Positions 48,063-56,681 of a stretch of 64,000 nucleotides of DNA are shown here, piece after piece; the first letter of the stretch is position 1, and each line of letters begins with the position of its first letter. Source of the stretch: Gammaproteobacteria bacterium (lineage in GTDB: Bacteria; Pseudomonadota; Gammaproteobacteria; JAADGQ01); NCBI GenBank assembly GCA_021648145.1, contig JAKITI010000014.1, forward strand, positions 1 to 64,000. Direction: 5' to 3'. Below the pieces are notes generated by a model, which worked only from the letters and a program-made list of their open reading frames with translations, had not been told where the DNA came from and did no database searches. The translations under genes were made by a program, and so were the position numbers.

Positions 48063-49391
48063 TTAGACTCGATTTTCAGGAAAAACCACCCGAACTTCCA
48101 AACCACCCAATGTTGCAGAGTGTCCAAAAGTAATCTTTCCCCCATAAAGTTCAACAATCTCTTTTACTATAGCCAGCCCTAGCCCGTGCCCACTGACAGA
48201 TTCATCAATACGCACGCCACGCTGGGTGAGTCGTTGCAACTGTTCGTTATCACAGCCGGGGCCATCATCTTCAATGGTGATATGCAGACCCTGTTTTTTT
48301 TGTAATGTGCAGATCACTTGGCCGTTGGCCCATTTGCATGCGTTATCTAGCAAATTACCCAGCAATTCCAGCATATCATTACGATCAGCCTGGCACTCCA
48401 TCGGTTCATCAATGTGGCTCTCTATGTTCAGAGCTTTATCACGATAGACACGCTGCAACACATCAATAAGTGTCGGCAACTCTTCACTGGGTACGAAGCG
48501 CTGCCCAGGTATTGCGGTTCCAGAGAGTCGTGCTCTTTTGAGTTCACGCTCCATAAGTTGGTGGATCTGCTGGGTATTTTTATTCAGCTCTGAAGTTAGC
48601 TCTGGGTGCGGTTTTAATGCGTCATCTCGTGTGAGTTGCATGATAAGGTTCAGAGGGTGCTTCAGTGCATGAGATAAATTACCCATCGCATTGCGTGAGC
48701 GTTGTAAACGCTGACTCAGCAGTTGCAATAGATGGTTCACCTCACTCACCAAGGGCTGAACTTCCGTGGGCACTTCTTCAGAAAGGCTTGTCAGGTTACC
48801 GGAAGAGAGCTGCTTCAACTCATCACGCACTCGATTCAAAGAACGAAAAGAACGAACAATCACTTGGTGCTGAACAGCAAGAAGAGTCAATAAAATAAGA
48901 AGCACGCCAAGCGCAAAATAGCGATTAAATTGAGCCAAGGATTCATGCAGTGGTGAAAGGTCTTCGGCAACAATGATGGTGATATCTTGCTGATAACGCC
49001 GGTAACCCGTGGCATGAAAGAGTAACGGCTGATGGTTCGGGCCGATCGCCTGCCAATAATCACTTTTCCCTGGAGCCATCAAGCGGCTCACCAGCTGTTC
49101 ATCCCAGAGTGAACGTGAACGTAATGTTTGCGAGCCGCTGAGCACAAGGTAATAGTGTCCCGAAAAAACCTGGCTATAAATGCCTCCTGTGCTTTCAGGT
49201 TTCAGCTGTAGTTGCTCTTTATTTACCATCAACGCGGTTAGCAACGCCTCACCATCATGCTCTAAACGTGAAAGCATCACCTCTTGTGAGATGTGCGCAA
49301 TACTCGCGCTGGTAAGCCACCACATTGCTCCCATCAAAATCACCAAACTGGATGTCAGCCCAAGGTGTAACCGTTGTTGCAATGATTTCAC
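48063..49391 (-). CDS. Sensor histidine kinase of the redox operon
   Basis: The 442-residue membrane kinase has helices near 10-30 and 160-180 with a periplasmic sensor between, then a HAMP-like linker. The phosphoacceptor is in [11 protein letters not shown] near 238, the N box in [13 protein letters not shown] near 345, G1 in DDGPGC and G2 in GHGLGLAIV near 405. It overlaps its response regulator by 4 bp. The cytochrome genes transcribed with it suggest a redox-related or metal-related signal; the signal itself cannot be read. Confidence 0.88.
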   Translation of the reverse strand: MKSLQQRLHLGLTSSLVILMGAMWWLTSASIAHISQEVMLSRLEHDGEALLTALMVNKEQLQLKPESTGGIYSQVFSGHYYLVLSGSQTLRSRSLWDEQLVSRLMAPGKSDYWQAIGPNHQPLLFHATGYRRYQQDITIIVAEDLSPLHESLAQFNRYFALGVLLILLTLLAVQHQVIVRSFRSLNRVRDELKQLSSGNLTSLSEEVPTEVQPLVSEVNHLLQLLSQRLQRSRNAMGNLSHALKHPLNLIMQLTRDDALKPHPELTSELNKNTQQIHQLMERELKRARLSGTAIPGQRFVPSEELPTLIDVLQRVYRDKALNIESHIDEPMECQADRNDMLELLGNLLDNACKWANGQVICTLQKKQGLHITIEDDGPGCDNEQLQRLTQRGVRIDESVSGHGLGLAIVKEIVELYGGKITFGHSATLGGLEVRVVFPENRV

Positions 49392-50056
49392 GGTTGAGTT
49401 CCAGCAAAAATATAACCTTGACCCCGTCGAGTTTCGATCAGTTTTTTGTCGATTTTATGGCGTAAACGTGTGACATAGACTTCAATGACATTGCTGTCAC
49501 GGTCTGTATCACCTTCGTAAACATGTTCAGTGAGGCGACTTTTAGAAAGAATCACGCCCGGATGAAGCATGAAGTAACGCAGCAGCCTGAATTCGGTGCC
49601 TGTTAATTCGTGTTGTTTACCCTCTGGTGTCATCGCCACCTGGCGCTCTTCATCCAGAGTAATTCCAGCCAAACTCAGCCCGGAGGCAGCCTTGCCGTGG
49701 CTGCGTCGCACTAATGCATCAATGCGCGCCAACAGCTCTTCGGGGTGAAAGGGTTTGCCAAGATAGTCATCGGCTCCTGCTTTAAGGCCATCGACTCGCT
49801 CATGCCATGCATCTCGTGCGGTGAGAATGAGGACGGGCACTCGATTTTCCCGGCTTCGCCAGTTTCGCAATACTTCCATTCCAGGCCGGTCGGGCAATCC
49901 GAGATCCAGCACCACCAGATCATAGGGCGTTTCATCACCGAGAAATTCGCCATCAATACCATTATTTGCCACATCCACCACATAGCCATGGCGCTTAAGA
50001 TCTGACTTGATATGTCCCGCCAGTTTTTCATCATCCTCGACTAATAGTAAACGCAT
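49388..50056 (-). CDS. OmpR-family response regulator
   Basis: The 222-residue regulator has receiver-domain residues VEDDE at 6-10, the phosphoacceptor aspartate in [12 protein letters not shown] near 51 and the lysine in GKPFHPEEL near 102, with a C-terminal winged helix ([43 protein letters not shown]) as in PhoP/QseB. Probably controls the operon promoter upstream of the cytochrome b gene. Confidence 0.92.
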   Translation of the reverse strand: MRLLLVEDDEKLAGHIKSDLKRHGYVVDVANNGIDGEFLGDETPYDLVVLDLGLPDRPGMEVLRNWRSRENRVPVLILTARDAWHERVDGLKAGADDYLGKPFHPEELLARIDALVRRSHGKAASGLSLAGITLDEERQVAMTPEGKQHELTGTEFRLLRYFMLHPGVILSKSRLTEHVYEGDTDRDSNVIEVYVTRLRHKIDKKLIETRRGQGYIFAGTQP

Positions 50057-50059
50057 GGC

Positions 50060-50365
50060 TTAATCCTCCAGCTCCCTTTTAAGTATTTTTCCACTGCTCG
50101 CATCAATTTCAATTTCCCATAGCTGACCTTCTGAATCCAGGATCAATATTTCATAAAGATAAATGCCATCTTCGCGCTCAAGCTCCAGTTCCAATATGCG
50201 CCCATTGATCTCTTTTTTTGCATGTTTCAGAATCTCTTCCAACGCCATGATTTCACCCAGTTCACGTAATTGCAGCGCTTTTTCATGGTCATCATCCGCC
50301 CAGGTTAACCCCTGCCAACCCATCGTCAGCAGGGTCAGTGTGATCATGATGATTAGTCGTCCCAT
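50060..50365 (-). CDS. PepSY-domain periplasmic protein
   Basis: The 101-residue protein has a signal peptide (1-23, ending TWADD) and a single PepSY-like domain: LEEILKHAKKEINGRILELELEREDGIYLYEILILDSEGQLWEIEIDASSGKIL (about 43-97; quoted in parts as the domain core). PepSY proteins often accompany two-component systems and diheme cytochromes. It overlaps the cytochrome c gene by 13 bp. Confidence 0.82.
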   Translation of the reverse strand: MGRLIIMITLTLLTMGWQGLTWADDDHEKALQLRELGEIMALEEILKHAKKEINGRILELELEREDGIYLYEILILDSEGQLWEIEIDASSGKILKRELED

Positions 50366-50931
50366 CGGCCATACCCTGGAATACGAATTTGATATTCATC
50401 ATAAGAGCCTTGCTCAGCACTTTGATGGCACGCTTCACACTTGCTGAACGACTTTACCTCGGGATTATCTTGAACCATGCGGCGTGATAACTCATCATGT
50501 TCTTTAATAAAATAACGTACCTCAGTAATACGCAAAGGCGCAGCATTGGGTGCTATGGAGCGGCTGAATGAACGGGAGCGTTTATAATCAGACTGATCCG
50601 CAGCATTTTCTTTTAGATAGTCTGTTAACACCTTTTGATCTGCCAGTTCCATCTCTGCACTCTCTCCAAAGTGATCTTCTAGACCATTCATTAATTTTTC
50701 CCATGAGCGAGCAGGCAAAAAACCTGGCTGAAAGGCCATATGGCAACTGCCACACTCTTCTTTGTATTGCGCATTGTTTACCGGAGCCACATCTAACTTT
50801 CCACCATAGTTACGATCATAGCGATGATCTCGTTCACTTTCTTTATTACCTTCATAGTTACTTGCATAGACTAATCCAGTTCCGATAGCCAGTGTGGCCG
50901 CCAGTGTTACAAATAAACTTAATTTTTTCAT
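50353..50931 (-). CDS. Diheme cytochrome c
   Basis: The 192-residue exported protein has a signal peptide (1-23) and two c-type heme motifs, CGSCH near 60-64 and CEACH near 166-170. The ECGSCHMAFQPGFLPARSW stretch is typical of DHC (diheme cytochrome c) proteins found with cytochrome b561 and, in some purple bacteria, with sphaeroides heme protein. No SHP gene is seen here. It probably transfers electrons between the membrane cytochrome b and a periplasmic acceptor. Confidence 0.88.
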   Translation of the reverse strand: MKKLSLFVTLAATLAIGTGLVYASNYEGNKESERDHRYDRNYGGKLDVAPVNNAQYKEECGSCHMAFQPGFLPARSWEKLMNGLEDHFGESAEMELADQKVLTDYLKENAADQSDYKRSRSFSRSIAPNAAPLRITEVRYFIKEHDELSRRMVQDNPEVKSFSKCEACHQSAEQGSYDEYQIRIPGYGRWDD

Positions 50932-50960
50932 GATTGAGCACCTTATTTAATGAAAAGTAT

Positions 50961-51638
50961 TTACTTTTGTTGAAACTGAGATTTCACTCGATGAACCACT
51001 TGTATCAAAAGTTCCATCATGTTGGTTTGCCATTTGTTGCGGACACCTCCTGACTGAGTTCCTATTGAAGTCTCTTCTAAACGTTTTTTTCCTGAAATCA
51101 TGCTCCGAATAAGACTTTCTTGATGTTGAAAACTGGCGAGTAAAACACCAGCGACATGAAGCACGATAAGCAGAACCGTGAAGTTTGCAAAAAACTCATG
51201 AAGCTCTTCAAAGAGATCTTCAGATGCACCGCCTAAGTAGAACCCGATATTAGCGAAAGGGCCGGCGGCTTCTTCAACTCCATAGAGAGCCAATCCCAAT
51301 ACGCCAGTCAGAGTAATGCTGACCATCAGCGCAATTACCATCAGGCCACCCGCGGGGTTATGCCCCAAGTAACGGCGTGGGTGAAAAGTGAAGATGCTTT
51401 TAATATATTGTTTAACCTCAGCAGGGCTTTTTACAAAATTGGTGAAGCGCGCGTGCTTTGTGCCAATGAATCCCCAGATCACTCGAACAGCGATCAGCCC
51501 AAATATGTAATAACCTGCATAAACGTGCAGCGTTAAAAAATCATCGTCGGTGAGGTACGCAATCATGAAGCTGAGAACCAGACTCCAATGGAAAAACCGT
51601 ACTAATGGATCCCAGACTTTAACCCATTGTTGTGCCAT
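50961..51638 (-). CDS. Cytochrome b561-family membrane protein
   Basis: The 225-residue protein has four membrane helices. Candidate heme-ligand histidines are in RFFHWSLVLSF near 17, DFLTLHVYAGYY near 39 and LLIVLHVAGVLL near 160. The family exchanges electrons between the quinone pool and periplasmic cytochromes. First gene of the operon b561, DHC, PepSY, response regulator, kinase. Confidence 0.88.
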   Translation of the reverse strand: MAQQWVKVWDPLVRFFHWSLVLSFMIAYLTDDDFLTLHVYAGYYIFGLIAVRVIWGFIGTKHARFTNFVKSPAEVKQYIKSIFTFHPRRYLGHNPAGGLMVIALMVSITLTGVLGLALYGVEEAAGPFANIGFYLGGASEDLFEELHEFFANFTVLLIVLHVAGVLLASFQHQESLIRSMISGKKRLEETSIGTQSGGVRNKWQTNMMELLIQVVHRVKSQFQQK

Positions 51639-51818
51639 ATCTATTCTCCTCTTACTGTCATATTGAGGACTAAGATAAAACAGTTACCTGAAATGAAGCT
51701 GAAAAGTATGACGGCTTGTGATATTAATTTCGAAACACAAAATCAAGCGTTCGTAATTATTTTTATTTGAAGTTATATTGGGTTACCACGCTGGGCTGTC
51801 TATGTAGAAAATAGTCTT

Positions 51819-52808
51819 TCAGGGGATGAATATTTCACTGCTTTCTGAATATATTCGGTAACGCCACAAATGTTGCCAAAGAGTTTCGCCACAGAGCTCC
51901 ATCAACACAGCCTGATCCATCTGAAAATAGTCCTGATACTTTAATAATATTTGAAGCTGAGAAAGCGTTTTAGGCCCTACAATAACGCCTGAAACACCTC
52001 TAAAACTAAAAATCCATGCAAGAGTCAACACAGAGACGGGAATATTTTTTTGATCTGTCAATTGCTGAAGATTATCCAGCCAACATCGAATTTCTGAAGA
52101 GTGATAATAAGCATTGCTGCGACGAAAATCTTTTTTACCCAGAAAATCCAACCCCGCTGAACTTTTCCCATCACCGAGCAACCCTTGCTCTAATGGCGAA
52201 TAAGCCAAGTGATGACAGCGCTGCTGTTGTTCACCGATACGCAAAATATCATCGCTACGATGAATGGGATTATGGTGCACCTGATGTGCTATTCGGGCAA
52301 ATTCAAGAATATGCGATTCAACCTGCTGTGCTGTTAAATTACACGCACCCCAATGACGAATCAGGCCTTCTTGCTGAAATTCGCGCAATGCGTCCAAACT
52401 ATCACTTATCGGCACCTTTGGGTCGGGCCAGTGTAGCTGGTATAAGTCCAGATAGTCAGTACGTAATCGCTTTAGGCTTTGCTGCAAACTTTGACGTAAA
52501 GACTCGGGGCTGGCTCGATGAAAAACATTGCGCCCCTGCCATTCCAAGCCACCTTTACTGGAAATAAATATTGATTCGCGATGATGCCTGGCTAAATTTA
52601 CAAGCAGTTTTTCCGATTTTCCATGCGCATAAAATCCCGCCGTATCAAAATGTCGAATACCAGCTTCAAACGCTGAGTCAAGCAGTGCCTGTGCATCTCG
52701 CGCATCACAAAAACCAAAGCCTTCGCCCCCCATGCTCCATGTACCCAGCCACAACCGTGGCAATACAGCACCTTGGCTCTGCAATGGCATGAAAGGCAAT
52801 GATGCCAC
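51819..52808 (-). CDS. Aldo/keto reductase
   Basis: The 329-residue NAD(P)H-dependent oxidoreductase has the AKR tetrad: Asp and Tyr in FDTAGFY near 54-60, Lys in ISSKGGLEW near 82, His in YQLHWPDPKVP near 124. SPLEQGLLG near 200 and VIVGPKTLSQL near 288 complete the cofactor site. Closest by pattern to the general YdjG/YhdN-type reductases; substrate unknown. It follows the SPL-like gene by 5 bp and is probably cotranscribed. Confidence 0.87.
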   Translation of the reverse strand: MASLPFMPLQSQGAVLPRLWLGTWSMGGEGFGFCDARDAQALLDSAFEAGIRHFDTAGFYAHGKSEKLLVNLARHHRESIFISSKGGLEWQGRNVFHRASPESLRQSLQQSLKRLRTDYLDLYQLHWPDPKVPISDSLDALREFQQEGLIRHWGACNLTAQQVESHILEFARIAHQVHHNPIHRSDDILRIGEQQQRCHHLAYSPLEQGLLGDGKSSAGLDFLGKKDFRRSNAYYHSSEIRCWLDNLQQLTDQKNIPVSVLTLAWIFSFRGVSGVIVGPKTLSQLQILLKYQDYFQMDQAVLMELCGETLWQHLWRYRIYSESSEIFIP

Positions 52809-52813
52809 AGCTA

Positions 52814-53935
52814 TTATACTTTCGAGCTTTCGTACAATTCTCGCTCAGGCGCCTGATGCACCAAATCTGGAAAACGGCGGTAGAGCGACTCTGTCATCAA
52901 AAAATCAAGATGTTCTGCAGAGTCAGGGCTGGTTCCAAACACTTTTTTCCACATATCCCACCGCTCCATACAGAGGTATACATAAGGTTCATCACCGCCA
53001 TAACGACGAATCAGCTGATACACATGTTGATACATCGCACTGCGCAGTGGTTTGATATAACGCATTTTACCATCATCACCCAACACCATTTCAGCCGATG
53101 TCATACGGCTTTTGGGGAAGTTATGTTCCATTGATTTTTTCATTTCAGGATTAAAACGCAAACTGCCAATCGAAATCCATGCCACCTGTTTTGGCGAAAC
53201 CATTTGAAATAGTTGCTCAATCAACGATTCATAACCGGCTTGCCAACCTTCATGCAAAATCATCGGGTCAAAATGAATCGCGACAAGATAACCATCATCT
53301 GTAACTTTTTTAATCGCTTCCAGACGTGCTTGCAATGATGCCGTTTTGAGCTCTTCCGCTGTAATCACCGCTTGCGGATTTAAGCTCCATGCAATCACAA
53401 CACGCTGGCCGTGATCCAGCCCCAACAAACTATCTACATGTGCTGATTTTGTTTTCAGCTCCAACAAGCAGTTTTTCATCGGCTGAACAGCTCGCACTAA
53501 ATCGGCAGACGCATGTGTTTGAGGCTCAATCGCGAGGCTGTCGCCAAGCTCCCAGGTTCCAAAACGAAAAAATCGCCATGGCTCTTCGGCAGCTCGTTTT
53601 TTAACATCCGCTAATAAAGCAGCAGTATCTGCAACAACAGAAGTCGTGGTATCCGTTAAATAGTTCTGTAAAAAACAGTAAGAACAATCATAAGGACAGT
53701 TGCTAACAGAAGGCAGCACATAAACATTGCAGCAAATATATTGGTCGCTATGTGAAGCACACCGACTGAATGCATTGCCTTTTTTTTCTGTAATGGCAAT
53801 AATTTTTTTACCATCACGATAATCCGATAAATTTGGAGCAGCATCGACCTCAGCCACATTATCGCTGACTTGTAAAAAATGCTTGGCAATCGCACTGTCC
53901 TGCTGACCTTTTTCGATATAACCTTTGTATTTCAT
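52814..53935 (-). CDS. Spore photoproduct lyase-like radical SAM protein
   Basis: The 373-residue protein has the radical SAM cluster motif CPYDCSYC near 79-86, followed by FLQNYL as in spore photoproduct lyases, and a C-terminal region MILHEGWQAGYESLIEQLF and SLRFNPEM with the family pattern. True SPL repairs spore UV thymine dimers, but this organism type does not make spores, so the substrate is uncertain (a DNA photoproduct or another lesion). Between a ParB-like gene (12 bp) and an aldo/keto reductase. Confidence 0.85.
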   Translation of the reverse strand: MKYKGYIEKGQQDSAIAKHFLQVSDNVAEVDAAPNLSDYRDGKKIIAITEKKGNAFSRCASHSDQYICCNVYVLPSVSNCPYDCSYCFLQNYLTDTTTSVVADTAALLADVKKRAAEEPWRFFRFGTWELGDSLAIEPQTHASADLVRAVQPMKNCLLELKTKSAHVDSLLGLDHGQRVVIAWSLNPQAVITAEELKTASLQARLEAIKKVTDDGYLVAIHFDPMILHEGWQAGYESLIEQLFQMVSPKQVAWISIGSLRFNPEMKKSMEHNFPKSRMTSAEMVLGDDGKMRYIKPLRSAMYQHVYQLIRRYGGDEPYVYLCMERWDMWKKVFGTSPDSAEHLDFLMTESLYRRFPDLVHQAPERELYESSKV

Positions 53936-53947
53936 ATATTCAACAAT

Positions 53948-54937
53948 TTATAAGTGCCTAAACAGCTCTTGAACACCTTGATTTACCTCACCAGACTGCA
54001 AGCGTTCAACCACTTCTTGCCACTCTTCAGGCTCTTTCACGGCAAACATCATTTTGAGTTCACGATTTTCCAGCGTCGAATCCCAGACTAAATTTGCGGA
54101 AGGCGGTAACTTCATTGCAGCTTTTGACTCCACCATTTCCTGATTGATTTTAGTCAACAGTGGATAACGACGCAAACGAATCAATTGGCGCAGTTGTTTT
54201 GTTTTTTCTTGTGGACTCAAGTTTGAACTCAATAGTGAAAAAACTTCATGATCCTGACGGAATTCATCAATCGTCAACTCATGAGCTCGCAAGTGATCTT
54301 TCAACGATTCACACAATTCGTTGACAACGGCCGCTGTTAGAAAAAGCTGTGGCCGCCATGAAAAAACCAGATCAACAACGCCCGATGGATGGCGAGTTAA
54401 GTGGTAACACTGTTTCATAGAAAAGCTTTTTTCACCGCAAAATCCCAGTACGACCTCAGGAAGTTTTGCAATACTTTCCAAACGCCTTAAAACTCGATCA
54501 TGCGCATCCAGACCCAGTGCGGGCAAAAAAAGTTCTAATATCTGCTCGCGAGAAACACCCGACTGTATCGCTGAGACAACACAGCGCAACTTATCAACAA
54601 ACCGGCTTTCTCTATTTAGCCCAGACTCATGCAAAGCAATATTAAAAACACTCGCATCACAACAGTCATCATCCAGCTCACTTTCCAATAAAACAGTGCA
54701 TGATACCAAACTGATTTTGTTTTCAATTAAATAGGCCAGTCGCTTAAAACCATCCACCAAATGATATTGGCCTGAAACTTTTTTAACCAAGAGCGGCTGC
54801 AATACCCCCAGCCTCTGAAAAGTACTTTCAAGCGGTGCATGATGAAGCTTGATTTCACTCCATTGAAACAGACGATTGAAGCGATACAAAGAGTCTTCAA
54901 GAGCAATTTTTAAAACAGGAATCTCGAAAACATTCAT
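53948..54937 (-). CDS. ParB-like nuclease-domain protein paired with SPL
   Basis: The 329-residue protein starts at MNVFEIPVLKIAL. The N-terminal ~110 residues have a ParB/Spo0J-like fold pattern (LQPLLVKKVSGQYHLVDGFKRLAYL near 66-90) with conserved GQYHLVDGFKRL. The rest is helical without a clear centromere-binding partner. It is not next to parA, so chromosome partitioning is unlikely. Its start codon overlaps the DUF1415 stop (TAATG) and it is 12 bp from the SPL-like gene, suggesting a functional unit with the radical SAM enzyme. Confidence 0.75.
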   Translation of the reverse strand: MNVFEIPVLKIALEDSLYRFNRLFQWSEIKLHHAPLESTFQRLGVLQPLLVKKVSGQYHLVDGFKRLAYLIENKISLVSCTVLLESELDDDCCDASVFNIALHESGLNRESRFVDKLRCVVSAIQSGVSREQILELFLPALGLDAHDRVLRRLESIAKLPEVVLGFCGEKSFSMKQCYHLTRHPSGVVDLVFSWRPQLFLTAAVVNELCESLKDHLRAHELTIDEFRQDHEVFSLLSSNLSPQEKTKQLRQLIRLRRYPLLTKINQEMVESKAAMKLPPSANLVWDSTLENRELKMMFAVKEPEEWQEVVERLQSGEVNQGVQELFRHL

Positions 54938-55491
54938 TATGATGACTTGCATGCAGCCCACTGCCGCTGCACCTCTTCCAGACCCATCTCCGCCAGCAGT
55001 TTCATATTGTTTTCAGGAATGACATCCACATCGGGATAACTTTCACGCGCCTCTTCGATGCTTTTTTCCAGGATCAAGTGAAACATGGGATAAAGTGAAC
55101 GGTTAGTATAATTACGCACATCATCCGCCTCCAAATCGGAAAATTGATAGTCAGGATGGAAGCTGGCGATTTGTATCGTACCCTCAAGATTAAACTGCTT
55201 TATCAAAGCATCAGCGATATTAAGGAACTGATTGTAATCGTCAAAACGATGAAAATAGTTGGGAGTCACAAGAAGAGTCGTCTCCAATTTTTCACGATCA
55301 GCACCGCGAAGCTGTTTCAGCTCATCAATCAAAGCCTCTACGATTGCATCCTCTTGAGCCGCCATACAAACATGATAACGAATCACATCGTTACGAAAAG
55401 GTTTATAAGCAAAAGGACACAAGTTATGACGTATTACAATATCTTGCACCCATTGACGTGTTTGAGTGACCACCTGATTTTCAGTTAACAT
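54937..55491 (-). CDS. DUF1415 protein
   Basis: The 184-residue protein has the DUF1415 signature: VIRHNLCPFAYKP near 18-31, VTPNYFHRFDDYNQFL near 75-90, QIASFHPDYQFSD near 104-116 and NYTNRSLYPMFHLILE near 124-139. Function unknown. It is common in gammaproteobacteria. First gene of the minus-strand group leading to the ParB-like, SPL-like and aldo/keto reductase genes. Confidence 0.85.
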   Translation of the reverse strand: MLTENQVVTQTRQWVQDIVIRHNLCPFAYKPFRNDVIRYHVCMAAQEDAIVEALIDELKQLRGADREKLETTLLVTPNYFHRFDDYNQFLNIADALIKQFNLEGTIQIASFHPDYQFSDLEADDVRNYTNRSLYPMFHLILEKSIEEARESYPDVDVIPENNMKLLAEMGLEEVQRQWAACKSS

Positions 55492-55625
55492 GACTAAACT
55501 CCATATTGTCCTCCCGCCCCCTCAATAGTACCCAAGGATAACTCTTGCGACTCACCTGAAGTGGAAGATGGAAATAAAACAAGTCAACTCTGCATAGATA
55601 TAAAATTTACGAGCCCTAAGTACTT

Positions 55626-56681
55626 TCAAAAATACTCAGTGTAACGTTTATACAATTGTTCTGCCTTGTGCCCCCCTTTTGGGGTCATATACTCAGGAAT
55701 ACTAAAGGCAATATTCTTTTCAGAGTATTGTGCCGCAATCGAAAGTTGCTGAATAATTCTTTCCAGCGGTGCAGGGACTGCCTGAAATGGCTGATTGTCG
55801 ATTGGAATACCTGCAATTTGTGTGAAAGTTTCGATAATAGCTTGTAACTCAGTTCCTGTTGCTAAAGCGGCATTGCGCATCGCCTTAAGATAGTGGTGCA
55901 AGTTGTCTAACTGCAGTTTGTTTACACCAATTCCATCTTGAAACAGCACCGTATCAACATTGGCGCGAACAAGTAACTCACTCCAAAATGTTTGAAAACT
56001 GTCAGGACTCAAAGCACCATTTGAAAAACCGGATAAAGCAACTTGCTTGTCAGGGGTTAAAACCCGTAAGTGTTTAGTCAATTTTTCCAGATAATGAAAC
56101 AACACTTGTTGCGATTCAAAACTACGCCAATTTATATCATCAATTTCTTCTGAAATATACCACCCCTTGAATGAAGAGTATTTCGTTGCCAATGGGCGCA
56201 TTTCACTTGCAGCCAAAGACGAGCGCTCATAAAAATTATTGAAATACACTTCAAGATCTTGTGGTTCACTACCCACTTTCGCCCAATATTGGGTGTCATA
56301 GGCCAAGCCAACAAGTACATCTATATTATGTTCATCGGCTAGCTTGAGAACTATTTCCAAGGGGTGTTTCGGTAAATGTGAATAGTGTGGTGATGGGTAA
56401 AATGCAATATCATCAATCACAGACCATTGAATAATAATCTGAGACAGTTGGAGTGCACTAAAGTCATCAAATAATTCATGCCAATCACTCTTTGTCCAGT
56501 CACCATGATGCGAAAGCAACTGGACGAATGTTCCTTGTAGACGTGGAGCAGGCACTTCATCACTTTTAGCAATAATAGGAGCGGCTAAAAAAAGCATGCC
56601 TACAATGACGCTCACAAACAATAGACCCCGTCTATTGTTCAACTTAGTGAATAACCTTCGATTATCAGTATTGTAAGACAC
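55626..56681 (-). CDS. DUF4434 glycoside-hydrolase-like exported protein
   Basis: The 351-residue protein has a signal or anchor helix (about 19-38, LLFVSVIVGMLFLAAPII). The mature domain begins LQGTFVQLLSHHGDWTKSDWHELFDDFSALQL and includes IIIQWSVIDD near 88, GWYISEEIDD near 169 and LFQDGIG near 245. These acidic residues at strand ends fit a TIM-barrel glycosidase (DUF4434, related to GH families). It is last in the operon and overlaps the NfrA-like gene by 17 bp, so it probably trims or anchors the exported polymer. Substrate not known. Confidence 0.75.
   Translation of the reverse strand: MSYNTDNRRLFTKLNNRRGLLFVSVIVGMLFLAAPIIAKSDEVPAPRLQGTFVQLLSHHGDWTKSDWHELFDDFSALQLSQIIIQWSVIDDIAFYPSPHYSHLPKHPLEIVLKLADEHNIDVLVGLAYDTQYWAKVGSEPQDLEVYFNNFYERSSLAASEMRPLATKYSSFKGWYISEEIDDINWRSFESQQVLFHYLEKLTKHLRVLTPDKQVALSGFSNGALSPDSFQTFWSELLVRANVDTVLFQDGIGVNKLQLDNLHHYLKAMRNAALATGTELQAIIETFTQIAGIPIDNQPFQAVPAPLERIIQQLSIAAQYSEKNIAFSIPEYMTPKGGHKAEQLYKRYTEYF

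Noticed and set aside
48665-48898. Frame antisense to the histidine kinase
   Set aside because: Shadow of a well-supported gene.
53948-54937. Chromosome partition ParB
   Set aside because: No parA neighbour and no parS site; located beside a radical SAM gene.
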